Assembly: GCA_025057405.1 (NCBI GenBank)
Contig: JANWXV010000032.1
Span: forward strand, 1 to 7,039
DNA length: 7,039 nucleotides
Direction: 5' to 3'
DNA from: Candidatus Bipolaricaulota bacterium
Lineage (GTDB): Bacteria > Bipolaricaulota > Bipolaricaulia > RBG-16-55-9 > DRXL01
The position numbers and the translations under genes were made by a program. Below the pieces are notes generated by a model. The model saw only the letters and a program-made list of their open reading frames with translations. It made no database searches and was not told the origin of the DNA. Positions 1-5,381 of the stretch are shown one piece after another (within the stretch, counting starts at the first letter, position 1; the number at the start of each line of letters is the position of its first letter).

Positions 1-589
1 GTTCGGAGTTGATCGTGGCGACGTAGGCGATCTCGAACTCTAAGAGAATCCGAGCGATCTCTTCAAAGAGCTTGGGGGTGTTATTATAGGGCGAGAGCTT
101 GACTCCCACGGGGATTTTGACTGTTTTCGTTACGGTTTTGAGAACTTGGCGCACGCTGGGGGGGGCCATGGCGATGGGGACTTCTTCTAAGTTCGGACAA
201 GAGAGATTCAGTTCGAGGGCGTCTGCTCCGGCTTTTTCGATAGAGATCGCGATTTCGCGATACTGCTCGATGGGGTCTAAGCGATGAGAGCACTGCGCAC
301 TGGCGATGCTGGCGATGATGGGTTTTTTATAGCGCTCTTTGAGGTGAGGGATGATCTGGGCGTATTGGTGATAGCCGAGATTGGGCAGGCCCATCGAGTT
401 GAGCGAGCCGATATTATTTGGGAGTCGTTCGCGCAGGCGGGGTTCGGGGTTGCCCGTTCTAGGGCAGTGGGTCATGCTCTTGGTGACGACCGCGCCGGCG
501 GCCGATTGCGCGAGGCGTTCTAGCTCTTCGCGCGTCACGGAGTTTGGCCCCGAAGCGTTGGTGATGGGCGGATATACTGAGAGTCTCAT
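1..589 (-). CDS. pyrD: Dihydroorotate dehydrogenase, class 1A (partial; C-terminus outside window)
   Basis: Oxidises dihydroorotate to orotate in de novo pyrimidine synthesis. Class 1A enzymes are soluble FMN proteins that normally use fumarate as acceptor. The frame starts at ATG 589 and stays open for 196 codons to the window edge. Class 1A signatures from memory of Lactococcus PyrDA are clear: NASG (11-14), VTKS with flavin-contacting Lys37, GNPEPR (46-51), GSLNSMGLPNLGY (61-73), ELNLSCPN (126-133) with the expected catalytic base Cys131, GVKLSPYNN (162-170) with Lys164, and a YVATINS stretch near the edge. A catalytic Cys rather than Ser excludes the membrane-bound class 2 enzyme. Class 1B and the related PreA protein fit less well because of the SMGLPN loop. 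There is no SD; a near-consensus promoter lies directly before the ATG. The gene follows tRNA-Val on the same strand but probably has its own transcript. Confidence 0.92.
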   Translation of the reverse strand, partial: MRLSVYPPITNASGPNSVTREELERLAQSAAGAVVTKSMTHCPRTGNPEPRLRERLPNNIGSLNSMGLPNLGYHQYAQIIPHLKERYKKPIIASIASAQCSHRLDPIEQYREIAISIEKAGADALELNLSCPNLEEVPIAMAPPSVRQVLKTVTKTVKIPVGVKLSPYNNTPKLFEEIARILLEFEIAYVATINSE

Positions 590-597
590 AGCGCTTG

Positions 598-626
598 ATT
601 ATAGAGAAGTGTGTGAAGAGCGTCAA
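598..626 (-). promoter_or_regulatory. pyrD promoter, predicted leaderless
   Basis: Reading the minus strand, a -35 box TTGACG (626-621) is followed by a 17-base spacer and a perfect -10 box TATAAT (603-598). The pyrD ATG begins 8 bases after the -10 box. Usual sigma-70 geometry would put the transcript start near 591, leaving a leader of about 2 bases with no room for an SD. The -35 box lies just past the tRNA-Val CCA end. The boxes are seen; the start site is inferred. Confidence 0.8.
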
Positions 627-633
627 AGGAGCG

Positions 634-708
634 TGGTGGGCGCTAGAGGATTCGAACCTCTGGCCTTCCGCGTGTAAGGCGGACGCTCTCCCGCTGAGCT
701 AAGCGCCC
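634..708 (-). tRNA. tRNA-Val (anticodon TAC), CCA encoded
   Basis: The 75-base minus-strand sequence folds as a full cloverleaf. The acceptor arm GGGCGCT/AGCGCCC (708-702 with 644-638) pairs over 7 bp. The D arm is GCTC/GAGC, the anticodon stem TCCGC/GCGGA encloses loop CTTACAC, and the T arm AGAGG/CCTCT encloses TTCGAAT. Loop positions 34-36 read TAC, giving valine (GTA codons, others by wobble). A discriminator A and the CCA end are encoded (637-634). The 5' end lies 13 bases after the uspA stop and I see no -10 box at the expected distance, so the tRNA is probably cut from the upstream crp-uspA transcript. Confidence 0.96.
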
Positions 709-721
709 CTTCGATTGCTCT

Positions 722-1162
722 CTAGAGCGAGTTCATGCGCACGGTCATCACGGGGACTTTGGAAAGACGCACTACTTCTTCCGTGACGCTCCCCAAGAGT
801 ATTCGATCTAGCCCGCGTCGCCCGTGCGTCCCCATCACGATCAGATCAATTTTAGAAGCTTCCGCAAAATCCAAGATCACCTTCGCCGGCATCCCCGTCT
901 TCAAGACCGTCTCGACGCTCTCAACGCCCGCCTCACGAATCGTCTGAGCCGTCTTCTCCAAAATATGCTTGCCCTCTTTGTTGAGAGCCTCCAAGATGCC
1001 CTGCTCAGCAATGCTCGCGTACTCAAAGAGCAGCGCAGGAGGCTCAGCCACAAAGAGCAGATAGATCTTCGAGTCGAACTCCAGCGCAATGGTCGTCGCG
1101 CAGTTGATCGCCTTCTCCACGCCCCTCGAGCCATCGGTGGGCAAGAGTATCCTCTTGAACAT
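722..1162 (-). CDS. Universal stress protein, UspA family, ATP-binding type
   Basis: A single-domain Usp of 146 residues, the usual family length. It begins MFKRILLPTDGS, the typical first beta strand plus the Asp (10) that contacts ATP. It ends with G111-x2-G114-x9-G124-Ser125 followed by a VP-V-TVR strand. This is the full ATP-binding signature of MJ0577-type Usps, so it should bind nucleotide, unlike the E. coli UspA group. Usps are usually cytoplasmic dimers induced by starvation, respiratory or oxidative stress; the exact role here is unknown. It starts 21 bases after the stop of the Crp/Fnr gene and has its own SD. The 13-base spacing to tRNA-Val suggests a crp-uspA-tRNA transcript. Regulation by the adjacent Crp/Fnr proteins is an inference from order only. 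Confidence 0.95.
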   Translation of the reverse strand: MFKRILLPTDGSRGVEKAINCATTIALEFDSKIYLLFVAEPPALLFEYASIAEQGILEALNKEGKHILEKTAQTIREAGVESVETVLKTGMPAKVILDFAEASKIDLIVMGTHGRRGLDRILLGSVTEEVVRLSKVPVMTVRMNSL

Positions 1163-1172
1163 AAATTTTTCT

Positions 1173-1179
1173 TCTCCTT
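1173..1179 (-). promoter_or_regulatory. Shine-Dalgarno site of the usp gene
   Basis: On the minus strand AAGGAGA lies 10 bases before the ATG at 1162, just after the stop codon of the upstream regulator gene. This strong SD contrasts with the SD-less starts of several first genes in the window and supports uspA being an internal gene of an operon. Confidence 0.75.
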
Positions 1180-1183
1180 GCTC

Positions 1184-1951
1184 TTAGAGCACGTTCTCCA
1201 CAGTGTCGCTGGGCAGCGTGGCCGCCAGCTCCTCTAGGCCATCCTCATCGAGAATATAGATCTTCCGGCGCTCTAATTTAATGAGCCGGCGCTCTTCCAA
1301 CTCTGTGAGTGTGCGAATGGCTGTCTCCGTCGAGATTCCGGCCATCTCGGCCAAATCGTTGCGGGTGAGCTTCGCGGTGATGCGCAGCCCCTCCTTCTCC
1401 GGCACTCCGTATTCGCGAGCCAAGGCGAGGAGAATCCGAGCGAGCCGCGCGCGACAGCTCTCATAAGCGACTTCGATCAGCTTCGCCTGAAACCCCTGCA
1501 GTTCTCGCGCGATCTTCTCCGCCAATTGCAGGGCCACGTGCGGATGACGCTTGAGAAAATCTAAAAACTCTTCGCGCTTGATAAAGCGCGCCGACGTGGG
1601 TTCGAGCGTGCGCGCCGAGGCCCCATGCGCCTTCCCGTTAAAGATATTCTCTTCCCCCAAGAGTTCTCCGGGGCCGACAATCTTGAGGATCTGTCGCTTG
1701 GCCCCACTGCCCTGCTTCACCAACTTCACTTGCCCCTGACAGATGATAAAAAACCCAAACGACGGTGCTCCCTCGTGAAAGATCGTCTCATTGGCTTCAT
1801 AGCGAACCGGGCGCAGGAGCTTCTGCAGCTCTTGCTGGGCACTCTCGCTCAAGCCTTGAAAGATCCAGGAACACCCGGCGCACCCTTGGGCACCGCAGAT
1901 GAGCGGGCCTTTGGGAGGCTTGCTCTGTACGACAACATGCTTAATAGCCAC
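1184..1951 (-). CDS. Crp/Fnr-family transcription regulator with N-terminal cysteine cluster
   Basis: A 255-residue DNA-binding regulator. Residues about 28-130 form the cyclic-nucleotide-binding-type beta barrel (GFFIICQGQVKLVKQ, GPGELLGEENIF). A long dimer helix follows at about 136-180 and a winged HTH at about 192-235 (LTRNDLAEMAGISTETAIRTLTELEERRLI). The N-terminus carries Cys19-x4-Cys24-x2-Cys27, like the Fe-S ligand region of FNR. The position of E. coli FNR's fourth ligand (about Cys122) has no Cys here; the remaining cysteines are Cys71 and Cys166. The Arg-Ser pair used by cAMP receptor protein is not evident, so cAMP is an unlikely ligand. Redox or metal sensing is inferred. The start is GTG at 1951: the only nearby ATG (1959) is out of frame and a promoter sits 6 bases upstream. 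Usp and tRNA-Val lie directly downstream. Confidence 0.93.
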   Translation of the reverse strand: MAIKHVVVQSKPPKGPLICGAQGCAGCSWIFQGLSESAQQELQKLLRPVRYEANETIFHEGAPSFGFFIICQGQVKLVKQGSGAKRQILKIVGPGELLGEENIFNGKAHGASARTLEPTSARFIKREEFLDFLKRHPHVALQLAEKIARELQGFQAKLIEVAYESCRARLARILLALAREYGVPEKEGLRITAKLTRNDLAEMAGISTETAIRTLTELEERRLIKLERRKIYILDEDGLEELAATLPSDTVENVL

Positions 1952-1957
1952 GAACCC

Positions 1958-1987
1958 ATTTTAGTTCATAGGAGGAGCCTTGTGCAA
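1958..1987 (-). promoter_or_regulatory. Promoter of the cysteine-rich Crp/Fnr gene, predicted leaderless
   Basis: On the minus strand TTGCAC (1987-1982), an 18-base spacer and TAAAAT (1963-1958) are followed by 6 bases and then the GTG start at 1951. Standard spacing puts the first transcribed base on or beside the G of GTG. No SD precedes this GTG. The promoter fills the 42-base gap after the upstream Crp/Fnr gene, so read-through from that gene is also possible. Confidence 0.6.
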
Positions 1988-1993
1988 ATCGCG

Positions 1994-2656
1994 CTAGGGG
2001 TAGAGAGAACGTGCAGAATCCAACAGAAGAATGCGACGCCCGTGCAGTTCGATCACGCCGCGCTCGGCCAATTGATGGAGCACCCGGCTGACGGTCTCCG
2101 GAGCGATACCCACCAGAGCGGCCCACTCGTCGCGCGAGAGGTCGAGATCAACCAAGCGCCCGCGCTCGGTCACCGTTCCGAATGCTTCAGCTACATTCTG
2201 GAGCGCCTCGGTCAGGCGCACGGCGCTCTCGGTATAGGCGCGCTGCACCAGCGCGCTGCGCAGATGACAGAGCTGGCGGGCCATATGCGTAGCCACCCAG
2301 AGCAGAAGATCGGCGTGCTCCATTCCGATATTTCTGAACTCTTCTTGAGAGAGCCACAACAACCGACTCTGCCGGAGCGCGATAGCCGTCTGCATCTGGG
2401 GAGTAGAACAGAGCGATTCGCCGCTGCCCAGCAGTTGCCCCGGCCCCAGGAGCCGCACCCACCGAAGACGCTCTTCCGCATCGAGCGAGATCTCCTTCAC
2501 CACGCCTTCGCAAAGACAGTAGAGGCCATCGGCGGGGTCGCCTTGGGTGTAAATCGTGCTGTCTGCAGGGTATTCAAGAAGATGCGCTGCGGCCCGGATG
2601 ATCTCGATCTTCTCCGGGGCCAGACCAGCAAAAAGCTGAGCGGGTATCTCCACCAT
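1994..2656 (-). CDS. Crp/Fnr-family transcription regulator, no cysteine cluster
   Basis: About 220 residues from ATG 2656. An in-frame GTG at 2665 would add three residues. The cyclic-nucleotide-binding-type barrel spans about 7-107 (STIYTQGDPADGLYCLCEGVVKEI, LLGPGQLLGSGESL), followed by the dimer helix and a winged HTH at about 172-205 (LSRDEWAALVGIAPETVSRVLHQLAERGVIEL), then a short wing RRILLLD. It lacks the N-terminal cysteines of its neighbour and lacks an obvious cAMP-type Arg-Ser pair, so its effector is unknown. The two regulators share domain plan but differ clearly in sequence, so they are old paralogues rather than a recent duplication. I prefer ATG 2656 because a promoter -10 box overlaps the GTG. 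The stop is 42 bases before the next regulator. Confidence 0.93.
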   Translation of the reverse strand: MVEIPAQLFAGLAPEKIEIIRAAAHLLEYPADSTIYTQGDPADGLYCLCEGVVKEISLDAEERLRWVRLLGPGQLLGSGESLCSTPQMQTAIALRQSRLLWLSQEEFRNIGMEHADLLLWVATHMARQLCHLRSALVQRAYTESAVRLTEALQNVAEAFGTVTERGRLVDLDLSRDEWAALVGIAPETVSRVLHQLAERGVIELHGRRILLLDSARSLYP

Positions 2657-2663
2657 AGTTATC

Positions 2664-2691
2664 ACATTAGCTTACTAGAGAGCGCGCGCAA
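2664..2691 (-). promoter_or_regulatory. Possible promoter of the second Crp/Fnr gene
   Basis: On the minus strand TTGCGC (2691-2686), a 16-base spacer and TAATGT (2669-2664) precede ATG 2656 by 7 bases. The -35 box is identical to that of tRNA-Ala in this window, but the -10 box matches consensus at only three positions. It would again give an almost leaderless mRNA and would place the GTG at 2665 upstream of the transcript start. Confidence 0.4.
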
Positions 2692-2759
2692 GAATTATGA
2701 GCCTTCTCAAATTCGGGGATGAACTCTATCAAGAAAAAGGCTGATAAGAATCACAGAGG

Positions 2760-2837
2760 GCTGACAACGGATTTCGGTAGCGGATTAAACAGATTATTAA
2801 AAATCAGCTTAATCTGCTACCCGAATCTGCTGTCAGC
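2760..2837. repeat. Imperfect inverted repeat, 29-base arms with 20-base loop, built from repeated hexamers
   Basis: The left arm is 2760-2788 and the right arm 2809-2837. Comparing one arm with the reverse complement of the other gives 24 of 29 identities. Three of the five differences are G-U pairs in RNA, leaving only two true mismatches. Inside are repeated hexamers: CGGATT at 2768 and 2781, CAGATT at 2790, and AATCTG at 2811 and 2824, with 13-base spacing in both arms. The right arm overlaps the last codon and stop of the aminotransferase gene. It could be a transcription terminator or mRNA-stabilising hairpin for that gene, a REP/MITE-like element or a two-sided protein-binding site. 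No T-run follows directly; a T5 run appears only about 21 bases further on (2738-2734, minus strand). The rest of the 2657-2832 gap holds only the crp promoter. Confidence 0.8.
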
Positions 2838-4080
2838 TCTTGACTGGAGAGAGCGCAACGGAGCTTAGGGTCTCTTTCAGGACCCTCCCCAGACGCTTGA
2901 TGCCCTCTTCGATCTTCTCTGGAGCAGCGTTGGAGAAGTTCAAGCGCATGGTGTTGTGGCCCGTCCCATCGGGGTAGAAGGCCCTTCCGGGGACAAAAGC
3001 GACGCGCTCTTTGACGGCCTCCTGCAAGACTTGAGCCGCATCTAAATGCTCTGGGAGGACAACCCACAAGAAGAGTCCTCCCTGAGGACGCGTCCAGTGA
3101 ACTTCTGGGGGGAAGTATCTCTCCAACGCCCGCAGCATCGCATCGCGCCGCTCGCTATAGACCGCGCGAATAGAGCGCACGTGCCTATCTAAGAAGCCGC
3201 CGCGGGCGACTTCATAAGCGACCATCTGATTGAACGTGCTCGTGTGCAAATCAGTTCCCTGCTTGGCTTGCACCAATTTTTGAATGATCTCTTTGGGCGC
3301 GATCACCCAGCCCAAGCGCAACCCCGGCGCTAGCGTCTTCGAAAAAGTGCTCAGATAGATGACGTTCCCGCTATAAGACGCGCCGTTGTGGGCTTGATAC
3401 TGATTGTCGAGCATGACCAAAGATGGAAGATGCTCGCCTTCGTAGCGCAACTGTCCGTAGGGATCGTCTTCTATAATGGGCACTCCGTAGTGATCGGCCA
3501 GCTGGATCAGTTGGCGGCGGCGTTCTAGGGTGAGCGTCACGCCCGCGGGATTGTGAAAATTGGGCAGGGCATAGATGAACTTAGGCCCACTCCGTAAAGC
3601 CTCTTCGAGTTCATCGGTCCTCATGCCGTCGTCATCCAGACCGACGGTGACGTACTCGACTTGGTAGGCGTTCCACGCTTGCAGAGCGCCCAGATACGTG
3701 GGCTTTTCTACCAAGACGTGATCACCCGGATTGATAAAGATTTTGCCGATGAGATCGAGCGCCTGCTGGGAGCCGCTCGTGATCAGAATATGGTCGGCAT
3801 CTACAACGATCCCATAGCGCGCCGTATGGCGGGCGATCATCTCGCGCAAGGGGCGATAGCCTTCGGTCGTGCTGTATTGCAGCGCTTTAGGGCCGTGCTC
3901 GTTCAGAACTTTTTGACAGGCTTCTTGAAATTCTTTGACGGGGAAGACCTCCGGGGCCGGCAGCCCACCCGCAAATGAGATCACATCGGGCTGTTCCGTG
4001 ACTTTCAACAGCTCGCGCACCGCGGAGCTGTGCATCCTTTGCGTGCGTTGGGCATATCGCTTCGTCCAGAGCACTTTCAT
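2833..4080 (-). CDS. PLP-dependent aminotransferase, LysN/2-aminoadipate aminotransferase-like
   Basis: A 415-residue fold-type I, class I/II aminotransferase that transfers amino groups between amino acids and 2-oxoacids in the cytoplasm. Visible landmarks are SFAGGLPAPEVFP (35-47), ALQYSTTEGY (66-75), TSGSQQALDL (101-110), NFHNPAG with Asn177, EDDPYG with Asp206 and Tyr208, STFSKTL with Schiff-base Lys248, LVQAKQGTDLHTS (269-281), and MRLNFS with carboxylate-binding Arg379. It matches my memory of Thermus LysN closely, including SAVREL (19-24), where LysN uses a Ser and Arg for the aminoadipate side chain. LysN itself accepts several substrates, so this could serve leucine, aromatic or glutamate transamination. 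No lysine-pathway genes are nearby. ATG 4080 follows a good SD. The stop lies in the inverted repeat. Confidence 0.95.
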   Translation of the reverse strand: MKVLWTKRYAQRTQRMHSSAVRELLKVTEQPDVISFAGGLPAPEVFPVKEFQEACQKVLNEHGPKALQYSTTEGYRPLREMIARHTARYGIVVDADHILITSGSQQALDLIGKIFINPGDHVLVEKPTYLGALQAWNAYQVEYVTVGLDDDGMRTDELEEALRSGPKFIYALPNFHNPAGVTLTLERRRQLIQLADHYGVPIIEDDPYGQLRYEGEHLPSLVMLDNQYQAHNGASYSGNVIYLSTFSKTLAPGLRLGWVIAPKEIIQKLVQAKQGTDLHTSTFNQMVAYEVARGGFLDRHVRSIRAVYSERRDAMLRALERYFPPEVHWTRPQGGLFLWVVLPEHLDAAQVLQEAVKERVAFVPGRAFYPDGTGHNTMRLNFSNAAPEKIEEGIKRLGRVLKETLSSVALSPVKS

Positions 4081-4085
4081 AGTAT

Positions 4086-4091
4086 CCCCTT
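4086..4091 (-). promoter_or_regulatory. Shine-Dalgarno site of the aminotransferase gene
   Basis: AAGGGG on the minus strand ends 5 bases before ATG 4080, which supports this start. Unlike pyrD or the fumarylacetoacetate-hydrolase-family gene, this gene has room for a leader. Confidence 0.6.
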
Positions 4092-4102
4092 TCTTTACAA
4101 CG

Positions 4103-4132
4103 ATTATGCAACACTTTGCAGCCTTCTGCCAT
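4103..4132 (-). promoter_or_regulatory. Weak candidate promoter of the aminotransferase gene
   Basis: On the minus strand ATGGCA (4132-4127), 18 bases, then CATAAT (4108-4103). Each box differs from consensus at one or two positions. It predicts a leader of about 16 bases containing the SD. The divergent 148-base gap 4081-4228 also holds the promoter for the plus-strand operon. Confidence 0.35.
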
Positions 4133-4199
4133 GATCTTAGTCAAATGCTCGGCCCCGTCCGCCTCCACCCGCCAGCGTCAGAAACTGGACTTCGCCCGC

Positions 4200-4205
4200 T
4201 ATAAT
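4200..4205 (+). promoter_or_regulatory. -10 box of the unknown-protein/ZAS-protein operon
   Basis: A perfect TATAAT. No convincing TTGACA-like box is found 16-18 bases upstream and there is no extended TG, so an activator or an alternative sigma factor may be needed. The predicted start near 4212 leaves a leader of about 17 bases before ATG 4229. A second similar box, TAAGAT, lies at 4210-4215. Confidence 0.5.
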
Positions 4206-4228
4206 AGAGTAAGATTCGGATCGGGCTC

Positions 4229-4702
4229 ATGTTCGTAGGGCTACGATCCTCCATGAAGAACGATCTCAGCGCGTCGGCGCATCGGATTTGGTGGGCCTAT
4301 GCGGAGCATCTGATTCGTTGCAACGATCCGGATCCCGAAGATATGAAAGAATTGCTGAATCTGGATAACAGAAGCGAAGACGCAGCCCTCTATTTGCTGG
4401 CCTTCGGCTACGCCAAGCGCCGCTACGACCCCGATCACGTGCGGGGGCTGCTGGCCTATCTGATCAGCCGGTATCCCGCCCCAACCGAGGACCCGGCGCG
4501 CCGGGAGCTTCTGCTCAAAGATATTCGCCAAAAGAAGATCAGCCTATCGGACTTGACGGTGGAAAAGCTCTGCGGGACGCATCTGAACTGGGAAGAGATC
4601 TTTCGGCTGGTCGGCCGAGAGTTCAATCCCTCCCGCACCAAAGAACACGTTCGCAAAGTCTATGACGAGCTGATGCAAAAATCAAGGGAGAGATCGCCAT
4701 GA
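4229..4702 (+). CDS. Unrecognised 157-residue protein, possible C-terminal helix-turn-helix, first gene of ZAS operon
   Basis: I do not recognise a family. The protein is soluble, mostly predicted helix and rich in charged residues, with no signal peptide or membrane segment. Residues 15-80 look like a helical bundle (HRIWWAYAEHLIRC, DAALYLLAFGYAKRR, VRGLLAYLISRY). Residues about 119-150 (LNWEEIFRLVGREF, then TKEHVRKVYDELMQ) have the rhythm of a DNA-binding helix-turn-helix, vaguely like sigma region 4, but the usual sigma landmarks are missing. The start is uncertain: ATG 4229 fits the TATAAT spacing, while ATG 4253 (MKNDLSAS) gives a more natural N-terminus; neither has a clear SD. The stop overlaps the next start by 4 bases (ATGA), so translation is probably coupled and the partners act together. 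That it is a transcription factor controlled by the next protein is inference. Confidence 0.8.
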   Translation: MFVGLRSSMKNDLSASAHRIWWAYAEHLIRCNDPDPEDMKELLNLDNRSEDAALYLLAFGYAKRRYDPDHVRGLLAYLISRYPAPTEDPARRELLLKDIRQKKISLSDLTVEKLCGTHLNWEEIFRLVGREFNPSRTKEHVRKVYDELMQKSRERSP

Positions 4703-5352
4703 ATAAACACAGTTATCATTCTTCTGAGGATGCGTGGTTTCTAGAGAAGCTGAAGTCTATGCCCCTCGCTTCTGAGGGGCTTCGTTCCCACCCCACACGT
4801 GCTGTTCTGCACGCGTATCTGCACAACCGTTTGCCGGATCGCTGGCTGAGCGCCGAAGAGCTGCAAGCCGAGGCCAAGCCTTGGACACTGACAGCCGTTT
4901 CACAACACGTGCTCCACTGCCCCCGTTGCCAAAGCGAGATCGCTCAGATGCGACGCGCGCTGCTGCAAAACCGTTGGGACGAGGTGATCTCTTCCCTCAG
5001 CTCTCCACAAGCGGTCTTCACGCACCTGCGGGCGCTTGCGCTGGTCGTGGCTATCTTGCTCTTGCTGAATGGAATGCTTCTCATGCTCTTCCCCGCACCA
5101 GGAGGGAAATTCATCCCGTGCAGCACGTTGATCAAGAGCCTCCAGTATAAGGGCGAAAGCGCAGAGAAGTCTGGGCCTCCGGTCGTTGATCTGGATGCTA
5201 ACAGGCTCTGCTGGAGTTCTTCTGCAGGGCAGATGTGGCAAACGTGGTGGGCGTGGGGAATCCTAGCGATCTGGCTCCCGCTATTGCTGCTGCACATTCT
5301 CTGGGTTTGGGCCAACCACTCGGAACTGCAACGGCAACGCGAGTGGGCGTGA
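4699..5352 (+). CDS. Membrane protein with anti-sigma-type zinc-binding (ZAS/zf-HC2-like) motif
   Basis: 217 residues. A cytoplasmic N-terminal half (about 1-110) contains the start of a ZAS-like domain (SHPTRAVLHAYLHNRLP, 30-46) and then His70-x3-Cys74-x2-Cys77 (HVLHCPRC), the zinc motif of anti-sigma factors such as RsrA or ChrR relatives. Two membrane helices follow, about 111-132 (ALALVVAILLLLNGMLLMLF) and 183-205 (TWWAWGILAIWLPLLLLHIL). They flank an outside loop of about 45 residues with Cys141 and Cys171. The charged C-terminal tail QRQREW suits a cytoplasmic end. Such proteins usually bind and silence a sigma factor encoded just upstream. Here the upstream partner, overlapping by 4 bases, is not a recognisable sigma factor. 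The anti-sigma role is a family inference; the motif and topology are seen. Confidence 0.85.
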   Translation: MNKHSYHSSEDAWFLEKLKSMPLASEGLRSHPTRAVLHAYLHNRLPDRWLSAEELQAEAKPWTLTAVSQHVLHCPRCQSEIAQMRRALLQNRWDEVISSLSSPQAVFTHLRALALVVAILLLLNGMLLMLFPAPGGKFIPCSTLIKSLQYKGESAEKSGPPVVDLDANRLCWSSSAGQMWQTWWAWGILAIWLPLLLLHILWVWANHSELQRQREWA

Positions 5353-5364
5353 GCGGTGCTCTTT

Positions 5365-5373
5365 TGCTAAGAT
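5365..5373 (+). promoter_or_regulatory. Extended -10 promoter of the FAH-family gene, predicted leaderless
   Basis: TGC followed directly by TAAGAT forms an extended -10 element (TGnTAnnnT), which can work without a good -35 box, and none is seen. The -10 box ends 8 bases before ATG 5382, the same spacing as at pyrD, so the mRNA should start about 2 bases before the ATG. No SD is present. Confidence 0.6.
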
Positions 5374-5381
5374 AGAGCATC

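Noticed and set aside
1625..2722. A 365-codon open frame on the plus strand across both Crp/Fnr genes, with an AGGAGG run at 1970-1975 followed by TTG/GTG codons
   Set aside because: It is fully antisense to two proteins with complete Crp/Fnr domains. Its translation has no recognisable domain and low-complexity-free but composition-skewed residues typical of a complement-frame shadow. The AGGAGG run falls in the spacer of a minus-strand promoter and is probably chance.
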